Shown here piece after piece: positions 36,381 through 45,693 of a stretch of DNA of 64,000 bases. The stretch spans positions 7,787,501 to 7,851,500 of the forward strand of contig NZ_CP082945.1 of the NCBI RefSeq assembly GCF_019933235.1, in the 5' to 3' direction. The notes under the pieces are model-generated. The model was not told the origin of the DNA and ran no database searches. It saw nothing but the letters and a program-made list of their open reading frames with translations. The position numbers and the translations under genes are program-made. Each line of letters opens with the position of its first letter. Positions within the stretch are counted from its first letter, which is position 1. This DNA comes from Streptomyces angustmyceticus. GTDB lineage: Bacteria; Actinomycetota; Actinomycetes; Streptomycetales; Streptomycetaceae.

Positions 36381-37943
36381 TCAGGCGGTCGGCATCTGGC
36401 CTGCGGTCGGCTTCTCGTCGGAGGGGCGCTCGGTGGTGAGCAGCGCGGTGATCTCCTCGGCGAGGTCCGGGCCGAGCTCGCCCCAGCCGTCCTTGTAGCC
36501 GTACACGCCGGCCAGGGTGCGGGCCTCGTAGTCGCCGTTCATGATCTCGATGTCCGTGGCCGTGATCAGCGCCGGGTGGGCGACACCGACGGCCGCCGAG
36601 ACCTTCAGCAGTTCCTTGCGGAGAGTACGCAGGTAGACGGCGGCCCGGGTGGCCTTCGAGGCCGGGTCGAGGCCGTGGGCCAGCCACGGGCTCTGGGTGG
36701 CGATGCCGGTGGGGCACTTGTCGGTGTGGCACTTCTGCGCCTGGATGCAGCCGATCGACAGCATCGCCTCACGGGCCACGTTGATCATGTCGGCGCCCAG
36801 AGCGAAGGCGACCGCGGCGTTCTCGGGCAGGCCGAGCTTGCCGGAGGCGATGAACGTCAGGTCGTCGGTCAGCCCCCGTTCGGCGAAGGCGCCGTAGACC
36901 CGGGAGAAGCCCATCCGGAAGGGCAGCGACACCGAGTCGGAGAAGGTCAGCGGCGCCGCCCCCGTGCCGCCCTCGCCGCCGTCGATGGTCACGAAGTCGA
37001 CGCCACGGTCACCACGCGCCATCAGCGTGGCCAGCTCCTGCCAGAACTCCATCTCGCCCACGGCGCTCTTGATCCCGACCGGCAGGCCGGTCTCGGCGGC
37101 GAGCAGTTCGACGAAGTCGAGCATCGAGTCGACGTCGTCGAACGCGGTGTGCCGCGACGGGGAAGCGCAGTCCTCGCCGAGCGGGATGCCGCGGATCTCG
37201 GCGATTTCCGGTGTCACCTTCGCGCCCGGCAGCATTCCGCCCAGTCCGGGCTTGGCACCCTGGGAGAGCTTGATCTCGATCGCCTTGACCGGGGCGCCGG
37301 CGACCACGTCCTTGAGCTTGTCGATGTTGAAGCTGCCGTCCTCGTTGCGGCACCCGAAGTAGGACGTCCCGATCTGAAGGACGAGGTCGCCGCCGTTGCG
37401 GTGGTACGGCGAGAGACCGCCCTCGCCCGTGTTGTGCAGGGTGCCCGCCAGCGCCGCCCCCTTGTTGAGCGCTGTGATCGCGGCGCCGGAGAGCGATCCG
37501 AAGCTCATCGCCGAGATGTTCACGACGCTCGCCGGCCGGAACGCCTTGGCGCGCCCGCGCGGCCCGCCCAGCACCTTGGCCGACGGCAGCGGGGCCTGCG
37601 GGTCGTGCAGGTCGGGCAATGCGCCGGCGAACGTGCGCTGCTTCAGGTACGCGTGCCCCTGCATGTGCTCGACGTCGTTGTCGGTTCCGAACCCGAAGTA
37701 GTTGTTCTCCCCCTTCGCCGACGCGTAGATCCAGGTGCGCTGGTCGCGGCTGAACGGGCGCTCTTCGTCGTTGGAGGTCACTATGTACTGCCGCAGCTCG
37801 GGACCGATCGTCTCCAGCAAGTACCGGGCGTGCCCGAGCACGGGGAAGTTCCGGAGCAGTGCGTGCTTCTTCTGGACAAGATCACGAGCGGCCACCAGTG
37901 CCAGTGCAGTTGCGGTGGCCGTGGCGATGCTCCGGGCGCGCAT
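36381..37943 (-). CDS. FMN-binding glutamate-synthase-like protein (GltB central domain family)
   Basis: 520 residues. An N-terminal hydrophobic helix precedes residues that match the stand-alone glutamate synthase FMN-domain family (YerD type): PLPSAKVLGG, ISAMSFGSLSGAAITALNKGA, TGEGGLSPYHRNGGDLVLQIGTSYFGCR, KLSQGAKPGLGG, DGGEGGTGAAPL, and the 3Fe-4S cysteines in SIGCIQAQKCHTDKCPTGIA. It lacks the glutaminase domain, so it cannot by itself use glutamine; many members are of unknown oxidoreductase role. ATG 37943. Confidence 0.9.
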   Translation of the reverse strand: MRARSIATATATALALVAARDLVQKKHALLRNFPVLGHARYLLETIGPELRQYIVTSNDEERPFSRDQRTWIYASAKGENNYFGFGTDNDVEHMQGHAYLKQRTFAGALPDLHDPQAPLPSAKVLGGPRGRAKAFRPASVVNISAMSFGSLSGAAITALNKGAALAGTLHNTGEGGLSPYHRNGGDLVLQIGTSYFGCRNEDGSFNIDKLKDVVAGAPVKAIEIKLSQGAKPGLGGMLPGAKVTPEIAEIRGIPLGEDCASPSRHTAFDDVDSMLDFVELLAAETGLPVGIKSAVGEMEFWQELATLMARGDRGVDFVTIDGGEGGTGAAPLTFSDSVSLPFRMGFSRVYGAFAERGLTDDLTFIASGKLGLPENAAVAFALGADMINVAREAMLSIGCIQAQKCHTDKCPTGIATQSPWLAHGLDPASKATRAAVYLRTLRKELLKVSAAVGVAHPALITATDIEIMNGDYEARTLAGVYGYKDGWGELGPDLAEEITALLTTERPSDEKPTAGQMPTA

Positions 37944-38405
37944 GAACGTTCCTCTCCTCGATGCTCGACTCCTCGGCCATGCCGTGGAGTCGTCGTGCCG
38001 GGTGCGGGGCGGCGGGCACGACCCAGCGGGCGTCAGCGTCCGTCGGAGGACGCCCGACGATAGTAGGGGCTCGCCCGGATGGAGGGTCGCGGGCGGGGTG
38101 GGCTACCCAGTGGAGGTGGTGCGGGCGTCCGGAACGGGCTACGGGCGGTGACGCTCGCGCGGCACGCCGTAACGTCTGGGTGTTGGCGATGTCTGAGCGT
38201 CGACCGAGTGGGGCCGGGCCGGGCGGGGCGAGCCTGCTGGACGGTCTGGTCCGCACCGCGGGCAACCCCTCGGAGGCATCGACAACGGTTCCCCCGCGAC
38301 CGCACGGCACGGCAGGGCAGGGCAGCGGCCCGCAGGGACTGTGCGCCCGACAACATCGGGAAAAACGCCGAGAGTTGAGTACAGGCCCCCTGCTATGGTG
38401 CGCCG
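37944..38405. other. Intergenic stretch, no gene recognised
   Basis: 462 bases between divergent genes. Long ORFs here are proline/arginine-rich shadows. Presumably both promoters. Confidence 0.4.
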
Positions 38406-38840
38406 ATGTCATCGATCAAGCAGTTCCAGGTCACCTTCGACTGCGCAGAACCCGCGCGCCTCGCCGGCTTCTGGTGCGAGGTGTTGGGGTACGTCGTACC
38501 GCCGGTTCCGGAGGGGTTTGCCACGTGGGAGGAGTACCACCACTCGCTGCCGCCTGAGGAGCAGGTCAACTACTTCGCCTGCAGTGATCCCTCGGGTGCG
38601 GGCCCGCGCCTGCTCTTCCAGCGGGTTCCCGAAGGGAAGATCGTCAAGAACCGGGTGCATCTTTGCGTGCGGGCCGGCACCGGACTCGTGGGCGACGAGC
38701 GCCTCGCCACGCTGGAGGCCGAACGCGCACGACTCTCGGCGCTCGGTGCGGTACACGTGCGCACGATGCTTGCCGATGACGAGAACGAGTCGTGCATCGT
38801 GATGCAGGACATCGAGGGCAACGAGTTCTGTCTCGACTGA
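38406..38840 (+). CDS. Small VOC (glyoxalase-like) protein
   Basis: 144 residues, glyoxalase_6-like family. It starts QFQVTFDCAEPARLAGFWCEVLGYVV, with RVHLCVRA in the middle and VMQDIEGNEFCLD at the C-terminus. Proteins of this subgroup are often called glyoxalase/bleomycin-resistance-like, but their substrates are unknown. The gene stands alone. Confidence 0.88.
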   Translation: MSSIKQFQVTFDCAEPARLAGFWCEVLGYVVPPVPEGFATWEEYHHSLPPEEQVNYFACSDPSGAGPRLLFQRVPEGKIVKNRVHLCVRAGTGLVGDERLATLEAERARLSALGAVHVRTMLADDENESCIVMQDIEGNEFCLD

Positions 38841-38938
38841 GCCTCTTCCGTGACGGCGAGATCGACGCGGGCCCGGACCTGCGGTGGGACCTCGGTGACA
38901 AGGAAGTCCGCCGGCTGCGCCGACCGGTGTTCGCTGAA

Positions 38939-38971
38939 CGCGCCGATCGGGAACGGATCCCGATCGGCGCG
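38939..38971. terminator. Bidirectional terminator between convergent genes
   Basis: 13-bp perfect stem (CGCGCCGATCGGG / CCCGATCGGCGCG) with a 7-base loop, between the VOC gene (+) and the hydrolase gene (-). Confidence 0.8.
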
Positions 38972-38993
38972 CCGCGGACCGTGGGTGACGCTG

Positions 38994-39725
38994 TCAGCCG
39001 AGGTGCCGGGCGAAGAACCGTAGCGTGCTCTCCAGTTCGTAGGCCGGGATCTCCCCGTGCTTGCCGGGGTTGGCGTGGAGGGTCTTCTCGGTGGAGGCCA
39101 AGGCGTCGAACAGCGTCAGGCTCTGGGCCCGCGGCACCCGCTCATCGTCCCACTGCAGCAGGAACTCCACCGGGACAGTGATCCGCGCGGCGGCCTCGGC
39201 CGTCGCGTGCGCGCCGCCCAAGCCCAGCACCGCTGCACGGACCCGGGGTTCGGCGGCTACGAACGGAACGCCGAGTCCGCAACCCAACGAGACCCCCCAG
39301 TAGCCCACCGGACCAGGGCCGACGTGCTCAAGCCGTTGGACCGCGTCCAGGACCGCTCGCCATTCCGGGACGGTCTGGCGGGCCACGAGCGCCTGGAAGC
39401 CGGCGATCAGCGGAGCCACCTCTTCACCGGCCTCCACGCGAGCCTGGTTCTCGGTCGCGATCCGGTCGTACTCCTCATCCGTCGGCCGGTCGCCATGGCC
39501 AGGCACGTCGACCGCCACCACCGCGAAATCACATTCCGCCACGAAGCGACGCGCACGGGCCACGACGTCGGGAGCTTTCTTGTGCCGGCCGCCGCCGTGT
39601 CCGATCAGGATGAGGGGCCGAGTACCGGCGGCACCTTCTGCCGTCCAGAGCACGCCGGGAATCTCGCCGAGGGTAAAGAGTTGTTCGCAGATGCCGTCGG
39701 ACGACGTCTCAGAGGTGAAGCGCAT
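38994..39725 (-). CDS. Dienelactone-hydrolase-family alpha/beta hydrolase
   Basis: 243 residues. LILIGHGGGRHKK forms the oxyanion strand, then VAVDVPGHGDRPT, a serine nucleophile in GYWGVSLGCGLG, an aspartate in LLQWDDERVP and a histidine in PGKHGEIPAYE. The nucleophile is a serine as in FrsA/YitV-like esterases rather than the cysteine of true dienelactone hydrolase, so it is an esterase by prediction. ATG 39725. Confidence 0.85.
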   Translation of the reverse strand: MRFTSETSSDGICEQLFTLGEIPGVLWTAEGAAGTRPLILIGHGGGRHKKAPDVVARARRFVAECDFAVVAVDVPGHGDRPTDEEYDRIATENQARVEAGEEVAPLIAGFQALVARQTVPEWRAVLDAVQRLEHVGPGPVGYWGVSLGCGLGVPFVAAEPRVRAAVLGLGGAHATAEAAARITVPVEFLLQWDDERVPRAQSLTLFDALASTEKTLHANPGKHGEIPAYELESTLRFFARHLG

Positions 39726-39912
39726 AGCGTTGCAAGCCTTTCGGGATGCCTTCTGCGGGCACTCCCTAGGCCATGCGAGAGAGGGAGCCCCGACCTGTCA
39801 CAGCGTTGATCGGTCTCACCTCCTCAGTTCGCAGCAGCGCACAGCGGCGCAGAACATATCACGGAGGACTCATCCGCTTCCGTGCAAACCCATGAAGGGG
39901 CCTCGCCGTTGA

Positions 39913-40194
39913 CGGCCAGTCCGCGGATCATCCGGCTGGCGGACCGAGGCGTTCGTCGAGGTGTACTGCAAGGGCAACCCCACCCCCGCCGCTCCGCAGC
40001 GGGCTCTGGAGGGGATCCTGGAGGCCGTCGAGGCGTGCACGGTCTCCGGTGCTGCGGACGCGATGCTGCACATGCTCGCCCGGGACCTCGCGCACCTGGA
40101 GCAGGCCGTTCAGCGGGTCCGGGAGGCTCCCGTCATCGACCGCACCGAGAGTGTGATCGTGCTGTCGCGTCTGCTCGACCGGCCCCGGCTGTGA
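39913..40194 (+). pseudogene. Lrp/AsnC-family regulator, C-terminal ligand-binding remnant
   Basis: The frame reads TEAFVEVYCKGNPTPAAPQRALEG, then VEACTVSGAADAMLHMLARDL and RTESVIVLSRLL. These are the conserved RAM/effector domain and C-terminus of Lrp/AsnC proteins. A stop (TGA at 39910) lies just upstream in the same frame and no helix-turn-helix domain is present in any frame there, so the N-terminal half is gone. An internal start at about 39961 could still express a domain of 77 residues. Confidence 0.65.
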
Positions 40195-40232
40195 GCGGCA
40201 GCGGCCGGGTGGTCGTCGGCGGGGCGGGGAGG

Positions 40233-40464
40233 TCAGGCCGAGGATGCCGCTTCGCTGAGGATGAGCAGGCCGATGGTGATGAGGACCAGCGGCAGCAGGA
40301 CGTGGCCCCAGCGGGCGAGGGCCCAGGTACTGACCGAGCACGATGCGGAGCGTGGAGCCGCGATTCCCCGCGCCCTGGGCGAAGAACAGCGCGAGGATCA
40401 GGAGGTCGTCGACGTTGGTGACGGCGAACAGCCCTGCCGCCTGCCCGATGATGCCCGAGTGCAC
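40233..40464 (-). pseudogene. Cadmium-resistance-transporter (CadD family) gene with internal deletion
   Basis: From GTG 40464 the frame reads VHSGIIGQAAGLFAVTNVDDLL and NRGSTLRIVLGQYLG, the N-terminus of the CadD family. The DNA then jumps, in another frame, to WGHVLLPLVLITIGLLILSEA before TGA at 40235, which is the C-terminal helix of the same family. About 110 residues in the middle are missing and the frame is shifted. Not functional. Confidence 0.7.
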
Positions 40465-40738
40465 GAGGAGGCACTTTCCTTCGGTGGTGTGATGCGCTCG
40501 GTGACGAGACCGGGAACTCGCACCAGCGCTGCTCGCGGGGTGAGGTGCAGTCCCGCGGGGGCGAGGTGCCGTGCCGTCCCTCACCAGGTCCGGAGGCCGG
40601 ACGCACCGGAGTCACGTCACGCCATCCACGTCAGCCCACCTGCTGACGGGTGGTGGGAACTCGGCAGCAGGTTGTCCCGACTACTCAGGCAGGTGGCGGA
40701 GGTTCGTCCGCACGCCGAGTGGATCTGGGAGGGTATCG

Positions 40739-41812
40739 ATGCGATCTCGTGTGTGGGGCGGTACGGCGGCCGTCGTGCTGGGCGGCCTGCTGGCTGCCGG
40801 CTGCGGCGGCGGGGAGAGGAACGCGGCGGACGGGCGTACCGGGAAGTCCGGGGCAGGGGCCTACCCGGTCTCCGTCACCGACTGCATGGGGGCCAGGACC
40901 ACCTTCTCCGACGCCCCGAAGGCGATCGTCACCAGCAACGCCTCCAGCCTGGAGCTGCTGCTCCGCCTCGGCGCCGGGGACAAGGTGGTCGGCACCGGCT
41001 TCCCGCCCGGCAAGGGCACGCTGCCCGGCGCGCTGGATGCGCAGGGGCAGCAGGTCAAGGTGCTCAGCCGGAACGTGATCCCGAAGGAGAAGCTCCTCGG
41101 CTCCGGCGCCGATCTGTACATCGACACGTTCGCGTCGATGGGAGGCATGAGTGGCGGGGGAGGGATGGGCGATGCGCCGACCGAGGAGGAGTTCACGGCG
41201 GCGGGCATCAAGCACATCTACCTGAAGTCCACCGCCTGCGCGGCGCGGAGCAAGAAGCCCGTGCGGGATCTGTCGGCGGTGGAGGCCGACATCACCTCGC
41301 TCGGCGCGGTCACCGGCACGAGCGCCAAGGCGGAGGAACTCGTCGCCGGGATGAAGGAGAAGGTCGGCGCGGTCCAGAAGGCGGTCGGTGGTACGGCGGC
41401 GGGCAAGCGGCCGACGTACTTCTTCTTCGACTACGACGCCGGCACCAAGCAGCCCACCGTCGTCTGCAACCGCCAGGTCGCCAACGCGGTGATCACCCTG
41501 GCCGGGGCCCGCAACGCCTTCGCCGACTGCGAGGGCGACAACAAGCAGGTGGGCTGGGAGGACGTGATCGCCAAGAACCCGGACTGGATCCAGCTCGGCG
41601 TGCGCGACCGGGGCAGCCAGGCGGCGAACAAGAAGGCGTTCGACGAGGCCCGGAAGTGGCTGGAGACCAACCCGGCGACCAAGGGCCTGAAGGCGGTCGA
41701 GGAGGGGCACTTCGTGCGCATCGGATCCGAGCCCACCACCATCGCCGGCGTCCGGAACGCCGAGACGGTCGAGAAGATCGCCAAGACTCTCTACCCGGGC
41801 AAGGTCGGCTAG
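40739..41812 (+). CDS. ABC transporter substrate-binding lipoprotein (chelate/cofactor type)
   Basis: 357 residues. Lipobox LLAAGC with Cys22 as the lipid-anchored residue. The rest is a FepB/BtuF-like two-lobe binding protein: PKAIVTSNASSLELLLRLGAGDKVVG in the first lobe, PTYFFFDYD and VGWEDVIAKNPDWIQLG in the second. An unusual Met/Gly-rich loop lies at 134-144 (MGGMSGGGGMG). The type includes cassettes proposed to import F420-0 as well as siderophore and cobamide binders. ATG 40739 follows GGGAGGG. It forms an operon with the permease (2-base gap) and ATPase. Confidence 0.9.
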   Translation: MRSRVWGGTAAVVLGGLLAAGCGGGERNAADGRTGKSGAGAYPVSVTDCMGARTTFSDAPKAIVTSNASSLELLLRLGAGDKVVGTGFPPGKGTLPGALDAQGQQVKVLSRNVIPKEKLLGSGADLYIDTFASMGGMSGGGGMGDAPTEEEFTAAGIKHIYLKSTACAARSKKPVRDLSAVEADITSLGAVTGTSAKAEELVAGMKEKVGAVQKAVGGTAAGKRPTYFFFDYDAGTKQPTVVCNRQVANAVITLAGARNAFADCEGDNKQVGWEDVIAKNPDWIQLGVRDRGSQAANKKAFDEARKWLETNPATKGLKAVEEGHFVRIGSEPTTIAGVRNAETVEKIAKTLYPGKVG

Positions 41813-41814
41813 CC

Positions 41815-42897
41815 GTGCTGTCCACGTTGTCCGCGTCCCGCCGCAAGACCACCGGCGAGACCCAGGACGCCCGCAGCCTGCCCGCCGGACCGCTGGCGCT
41901 CGTGCTCGGCCTCGCGCTTCTCGCCGCGCTGACGGCCGCCGTGGCCTGGGGATCGACGTCGATCCCGCCCGGCGAGGTGTGGAGCGTGGTGTGGCGGCGG
42001 CTGTCCGGCGAGGCGCCGCGGCCGGGCACGAACGACCTGATCGTGTGGCAACTGCGCGTCCCCCGTGCCGTGCTGGCCGCGCTCGTGGGCGCCGGGCTCG
42101 GCGTCGTCGGCACGGCGGTGCAGGCACTGGTGCGCAACCCGCTGGCCGACCCCTACCTGCTGGGCATCTCCAACGGAGCGTCCCTGGGAGCGGTCGCCTC
42201 CCTCGTCCTCGGCCTCGGCACGGGCGGGGTGCTCGGCTTGGGGCTGTCGGGTGCGGCCTTCGCCGGAGCTCTGGCCACCTTCGCCCTCGTCTGGGCCGTC
42301 GCCCGGCGGGGCGGAGGGTTCGCCCCGCTCCGACTGGTGCTGGCCGGCGTGGCGATCGGCCAGTTCCTGTCCGGCTTCACGAGCTTTCTGGTGCTGCAGG
42401 CCGGGGACGAGCAGCAGACGCACAGCGTGCTGTTCTGGCTCATGGGCAGTCTGAGCGGCGCGAGCTGGCCGGTCCTGGCCGTGCCCGCGATCGTGGTCCC
42501 GCTCGCCCTGCTGTGGCTCCAGGCGCGGGCCCGGGGGCTGAACGCCCTGATGATGGGCGACGAGACCGCGGCCGGGCTCGGCGTCCACGTCGCCCGGCTG
42601 CGCCGGGAGCTGTTCACGGTGACCAGCGTGCTGACCGGCGTCCTGGTGGCGGTGTCCGGCGCGATCGCCTTCGTCGCGCTGATGGTGCCGCACGTCTGCC
42701 GCCTGGTCGTCGGCGGCGACCACCGTCGCCTGCTGCCGGTCTCGGCGCTGTTCGGGGCGCTGCTCCTGGTGGTGGTCGACATCGTCTGCCGTACGGCGAT
42801 GGACTCGCAGGAACTGCCGGTCGGCGTGGTCACCTCACTCATCGGGGCTCCGGCCCTGCTGTACCTGCTGGACCGGCGCCTGGGGAGCGGCAGTTGA
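41815..42897 (+). CDS. FecCD-type ABC transporter permease
   Basis: 360 residues, about ten membrane helices (for example PLALVLGLALLAALTAAVAWG at about 30-50). FecCD/BtuC signatures are present: RVPRAVLAALVGAGLGVVG, GISNGASLGAVASL, and SGAIAFVALMVPHVCRLVVGGDHR. It imports large chelates or cofactors together with the neighbouring SBP and ATPase. GTG 41815 starts two bases after the SBP stop, showing translational coupling. Confidence 0.92.
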   Translation: MLSTLSASRRKTTGETQDARSLPAGPLALVLGLALLAALTAAVAWGSTSIPPGEVWSVVWRRLSGEAPRPGTNDLIVWQLRVPRAVLAALVGAGLGVVGTAVQALVRNPLADPYLLGISNGASLGAVASLVLGLGTGGVLGLGLSGAAFAGALATFALVWAVARRGGGFAPLRLVLAGVAIGQFLSGFTSFLVLQAGDEQQTHSVLFWLMGSLSGASWPVLAVPAIVVPLALLWLQARARGLNALMMGDETAAGLGVHVARLRRELFTVTSVLTGVLVAVSGAIAFVALMVPHVCRLVVGGDHRRLLPVSALFGALLLVVVDIVCRTAMDSQELPVGVVTSLIGAPALLYLLDRRLGSGS

Positions 42898-43709
42898 GAA
42901 TCGACATCGAAGACCTGAGCGTCGCCTACGCCGGCCGTACGGTCGTGGCGGGGGCCCACCTGGTGGCGGCCGAGGGTGAGATCACCGGTCTGGTCGGGCC
43001 GAACGGCAGTGGCAAGTCCACGCTGCTGCGCACGGTCTACCGGCACCTGACGCCGACCGCCGGACGGGTTCTGCTGGCCGGTACCGACCTCCGCGAACTG
43101 TCCGCGGTCCGGTCGGCCAGGCACGTGGCGGCGTTGCCGCAGGAGAGGCAGAGCGAGTTCGAACTCACCGTCCACGAGGTCGTCGCGATGGGCCGCACAC
43201 CCTATAAGCGGGCCTTCGCGGGGGATGACGCCGCTGACCGGGACATCGTCGCCCGGGCGCTCGCGGACGTCGGCATGGCCGCGGCGGCCGGGCGCCGGTT
43301 CACGGCCCTGTCCGGCGGCGAACGCCAACGCGTCCTGCTGGCCCGCGCGTTCTGCCAGGACCCCGACGTGCTGGTGCTGGATGAGCCGACCAATCACCTC
43401 GACATCCGCCACCAGGTCGAACTCCTCGCCCTGCTGCGTGCCCAGCGCCGTACGACGCTGGTCTCGCTGCACGACCTCAACGCGGCCGCCTCCGTGTGCG
43501 ACCGACTGCATGTCCTGCACGCCGGAGCGGTGATCGCCTCCGGGCCACCGCGCGAAGTCCTCATTCCCGCCCTGCTGGCCGAGGTGTTCGGCGTACGGGC
43601 CGCGGTGGTCGACCACCCGCTCACCGGTGACCCACTGATCGCCTTCGACCACCGGGCGCCGGCCGGCACGGAGACGCCCGCACCGGCGGAAGTACCGACC
43701 GGCGGATGA
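42894..43709 (+). CDS. ABC transporter ATP-binding protein (FepC/BtuD type)
   Basis: 271 residues. Walker A GPNGSGKST, Q-loop LPQERQSEF, signature LSGGERQRVLLARA, Walker B DVLVLDEPTNHLD and H-loop VSLHDLN. The probable start is TTG 42894, which overlaps the permease stop by four bases (TTGA), so the two are coupled. It completes the importer. It ends before a strong hairpin terminator. Confidence 0.92.
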   Translation: MRIDIEDLSVAYAGRTVVAGAHLVAAEGEITGLVGPNGSGKSTLLRTVYRHLTPTAGRVLLAGTDLRELSAVRSARHVAALPQERQSEFELTVHEVVAMGRTPYKRAFAGDDAADRDIVARALADVGMAAAAGRRFTALSGGERQRVLLARAFCQDPDVLVLDEPTNHLDIRHQVELLALLRAQRRTTLVSLHDLNAAASVCDRLHVLHAGAVIASGPPREVLIPALLAEVFGVRAAVVDHPLTGDPLIAFDHRAPAGTETPAPAEVPTGG

Positions 43710-43730
43710 ACACGGCCGGCGGATGAACAC

Positions 43731-43764
43731 GGCCGGGCAGGAGGCGACAACGTCCTGCCCGGCC
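43731..43764. terminator. Bidirectional terminator after the ABC operon
   Basis: Perfect 12-bp stem GGCCGGGCAGGA / TCCTGCCCGGCC with a 10-base loop. It lies in the 69-base gap between the ATPase gene (+) and the copper-chaperone-like gene (-). Confidence 0.8.
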
Positions 43765-43778
43765 CGTGGGGGTACGGG

Positions 43779-43994
43779 TCAGGCGGCGACCGAGTCGGCC
43801 ACGACGTAACCGGCCTCGACGATGGCAGCGCGCAGCCGCCCGTCATCGAGGTCCGTGCCGTGCACCGTGACGCTGTTCGCCGCGAGGTCGACCACGACCT
43901 CGCTCACCCCCGGCACCTCGGAGACTTCTTCCGTCACGCTCGCCACGCAGTGCTCACAGGTCATGCCGGTGACGTGGTACCGCTTCTGGGCCAT
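43779..43994 (-). CDS. Heavy-metal-associated domain protein, CopZ-like copper chaperone
   Basis: 71 residues, a single ferredoxin-like HMA domain. The metal-binding motif is GMTCEHC (Cys13 and Cys16), followed by VTEEVSEVPGVSEVVVDLAANSV and IVEAGY. Such proteins carry Cu(I) to ATPases or sense copper. No copper ATPase gene is adjacent. The gene is embedded, on the opposite strand, between the ABC importer and the MFS/AsnB genes. Confidence 0.9.
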   Translation of the reverse strand: MAQKRYHVTGMTCEHCVASVTEEVSEVPGVSEVVVDLAANSVTVHGTDLDDGRLRAAIVEAGYVVADSVAA

Positions 43995-44214
43995 GGGGGA
44001 CTCCTGGGGTCAGGGGCTTTCGCCGGTGTGGATCTGCGGACGGGGAGCATTCACGTCGACTCCCTCGCCTCAGCAGTCGGCTGAGTGGAGCACGGAGTTC
44101 CTCATCCCTTCGGTCATGTTCTTGGACAGCACCGGGAACTCGCCACAATCCCTCCCCGACTTATGGGGCGAGGCTGCTGCCCGGCAGCTCACTCGTGGCG
44201 GTGAGGGGAGAAGG

Positions 44215-45678
44215 GTGACCCACGACGGTCCCGGTACGGAACAGGCCGGTCACATACCCACCGGTCACATATCCAGGGGCGAGGACCGCTGGCCACTGGT
44301 CGCCGTGGCGGGCGTGCTGGCGTTCGTGGCGATGCTCGACATGAACATCGTCAACGTGGCCCTGGCCGACATCGCCGATGGTCTGGGGGTGTCCACAGCA
44401 GCCGCGCAGTGGGCGGTGCTGGGCTACCAACTGCCGGTCGTGGCCTTACTGTTGCCGGTGGGACAGTGGCTCGACGGGCTGGCGCTGCGCTCCGCCGTGC
44501 TGGCGGCGACCTGCGGCTTCGGCGTGTGCAGCGCACTGGCTGCCGCGGCGCCCTGGATGGCCTGGTTGACCGCCGCCCGCCTGCTGCAGGGCGCGTTCGG
44601 GGCGGTGCTGTTCGTGCTCATGCCGGTCCTCGCGCTCCGCTCCGTACGACCGGAGCTGCGCGGACGGGCGATGAGCGTGCCCGCCACCCTGGGCCCACTG
44701 GGCGCGGTGATCGGACCCGCCGTGGGCGGCATGCTGCTGGACCACCTGGGCTGGCGTTCCGTGTTCCTGGTGAAGATTCCCTTCTGTGTGCTCGCCCTGG
44801 TCGTGGTCTGGAGGACGATGCCCAGGGACGGCGGACCGCGTGCTCCTGAGCGTCGGTCGGTGGCCGACGCACTGCTGGTGGGCACGGGTACCGCGCTCGT
44901 GCTGCTGGCGTTGACGCTGACGCCGGAAGGCCCTGCCTGGCTGCTGCTCGCCCTCGCCGCCGTACCCCCGCTGTGGTGGTGGCTGCGCGGGCCGGGCGGG
45001 CGTCCGGTGGCCGGCGCGCTCCGGACGGCGGGCCTGTTCCGGGCGCACGGGGCTGTGCTGGCCCTGGCCGCCGGATTCGCCGCCATGCACTACGTCGTCG
45101 CCCTCCACCTCCAGCGCGATGACGGCGTCAGCGCCACCACGACCGGGCTGACCGTGCTCGCCTTCCCTCTCGGCATGGCGGTGGCCGGGCCACTCGGCGG
45201 GCGTCTCGCCGACCTCTTCCGAGTCCGCGGCTCCGCTGCAGCAGGGGGGACCGCCATCGGCGCCCGGCCGGTCGCGGTCACCGGCGCCGCCCTCACCGCC
45301 GTCGGCCTGCTCCTGCTGCTCCCCCTGGGCGGCGGCTGGACACCGCTGGACGTCGCCTGGCGGCTGGCGCTCGCGGGCATCGGACTGGGCCTGAACGGCG
45401 GCCCGACCCAGGCGCTCGTCATGGGCGCGGCACCACCGGACCGGATCGCGACCGTGGGAGCCACGGTGCAGCTCGCCCGAAGCCTCGGCTTCACCCTCGG
45501 CCCCGCGCTGGCCACCGCCGCCTGGGGGCTGACCGGACCTCATGCGGGCGCACGGGCCGCGCTCGCCCTGGCCGCCCTCGCCGCGTGCCTGTCCGTACCC
45601 CTGCTCGCCCTGCCCGGCAAAAGGCCCGCTGCCGTCCCCGAGAACGCGACCGACACCGCGTCGGCCGCCCACGACTGA
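44215..45678 (+). CDS. MFS transporter (DHA2/EmrB-like exporter)
   Basis: 487 residues, about 14 membrane helices. The first helix holds LDMNIVNVALADIA, then WAVLGYQLPVVALLLPVGQWLDG (motif A region), QGAFGAVLFVLMPVLAL and GPAVGGMLLDHLGWRSVFLV (motif C region). DHA2 proteins export hydrophobic or charged small molecules with the proton gradient. GTG 44215 follows GGGGAGAAGG; a longer ATG version would pass through noncoding DNA. The AsnB-like gene starts 15 bases after its stop, so the two form an operon, and its cargo is probably the AsnB product. Confidence 0.88.
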   Translation: MTHDGPGTEQAGHIPTGHISRGEDRWPLVAVAGVLAFVAMLDMNIVNVALADIADGLGVSTAAAQWAVLGYQLPVVALLLPVGQWLDGLALRSAVLAATCGFGVCSALAAAAPWMAWLTAARLLQGAFGAVLFVLMPVLALRSVRPELRGRAMSVPATLGPLGAVIGPAVGGMLLDHLGWRSVFLVKIPFCVLALVVVWRTMPRDGGPRAPERRSVADALLVGTGTALVLLALTLTPEGPAWLLLALAAVPPLWWWLRGPGGRPVAGALRTAGLFRAHGAVLALAAGFAAMHYVVALHLQRDDGVSATTTGLTVLAFPLGMAVAGPLGGRLADLFRVRGSAAAGGTAIGARPVAVTGAALTAVGLLLLLPLGGGWTPLDVAWRLALAGIGLGLNGGPTQALVMGAAPPDRIATVGATVQLARSLGFTLGPALATAAWGLTGPHAGARAALALAALAACLSVPLLALPGKRPAAVPENATDTASAAHD

Positions 45679-45693
45679 CCCAGGAGCACTCCT

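Noticed and set aside
40500..40738. Cobalamin or other riboswitch before the ABC importer
   Set aside because: No B12-box or convincing conserved core could be aligned; only generic GC-rich stems.
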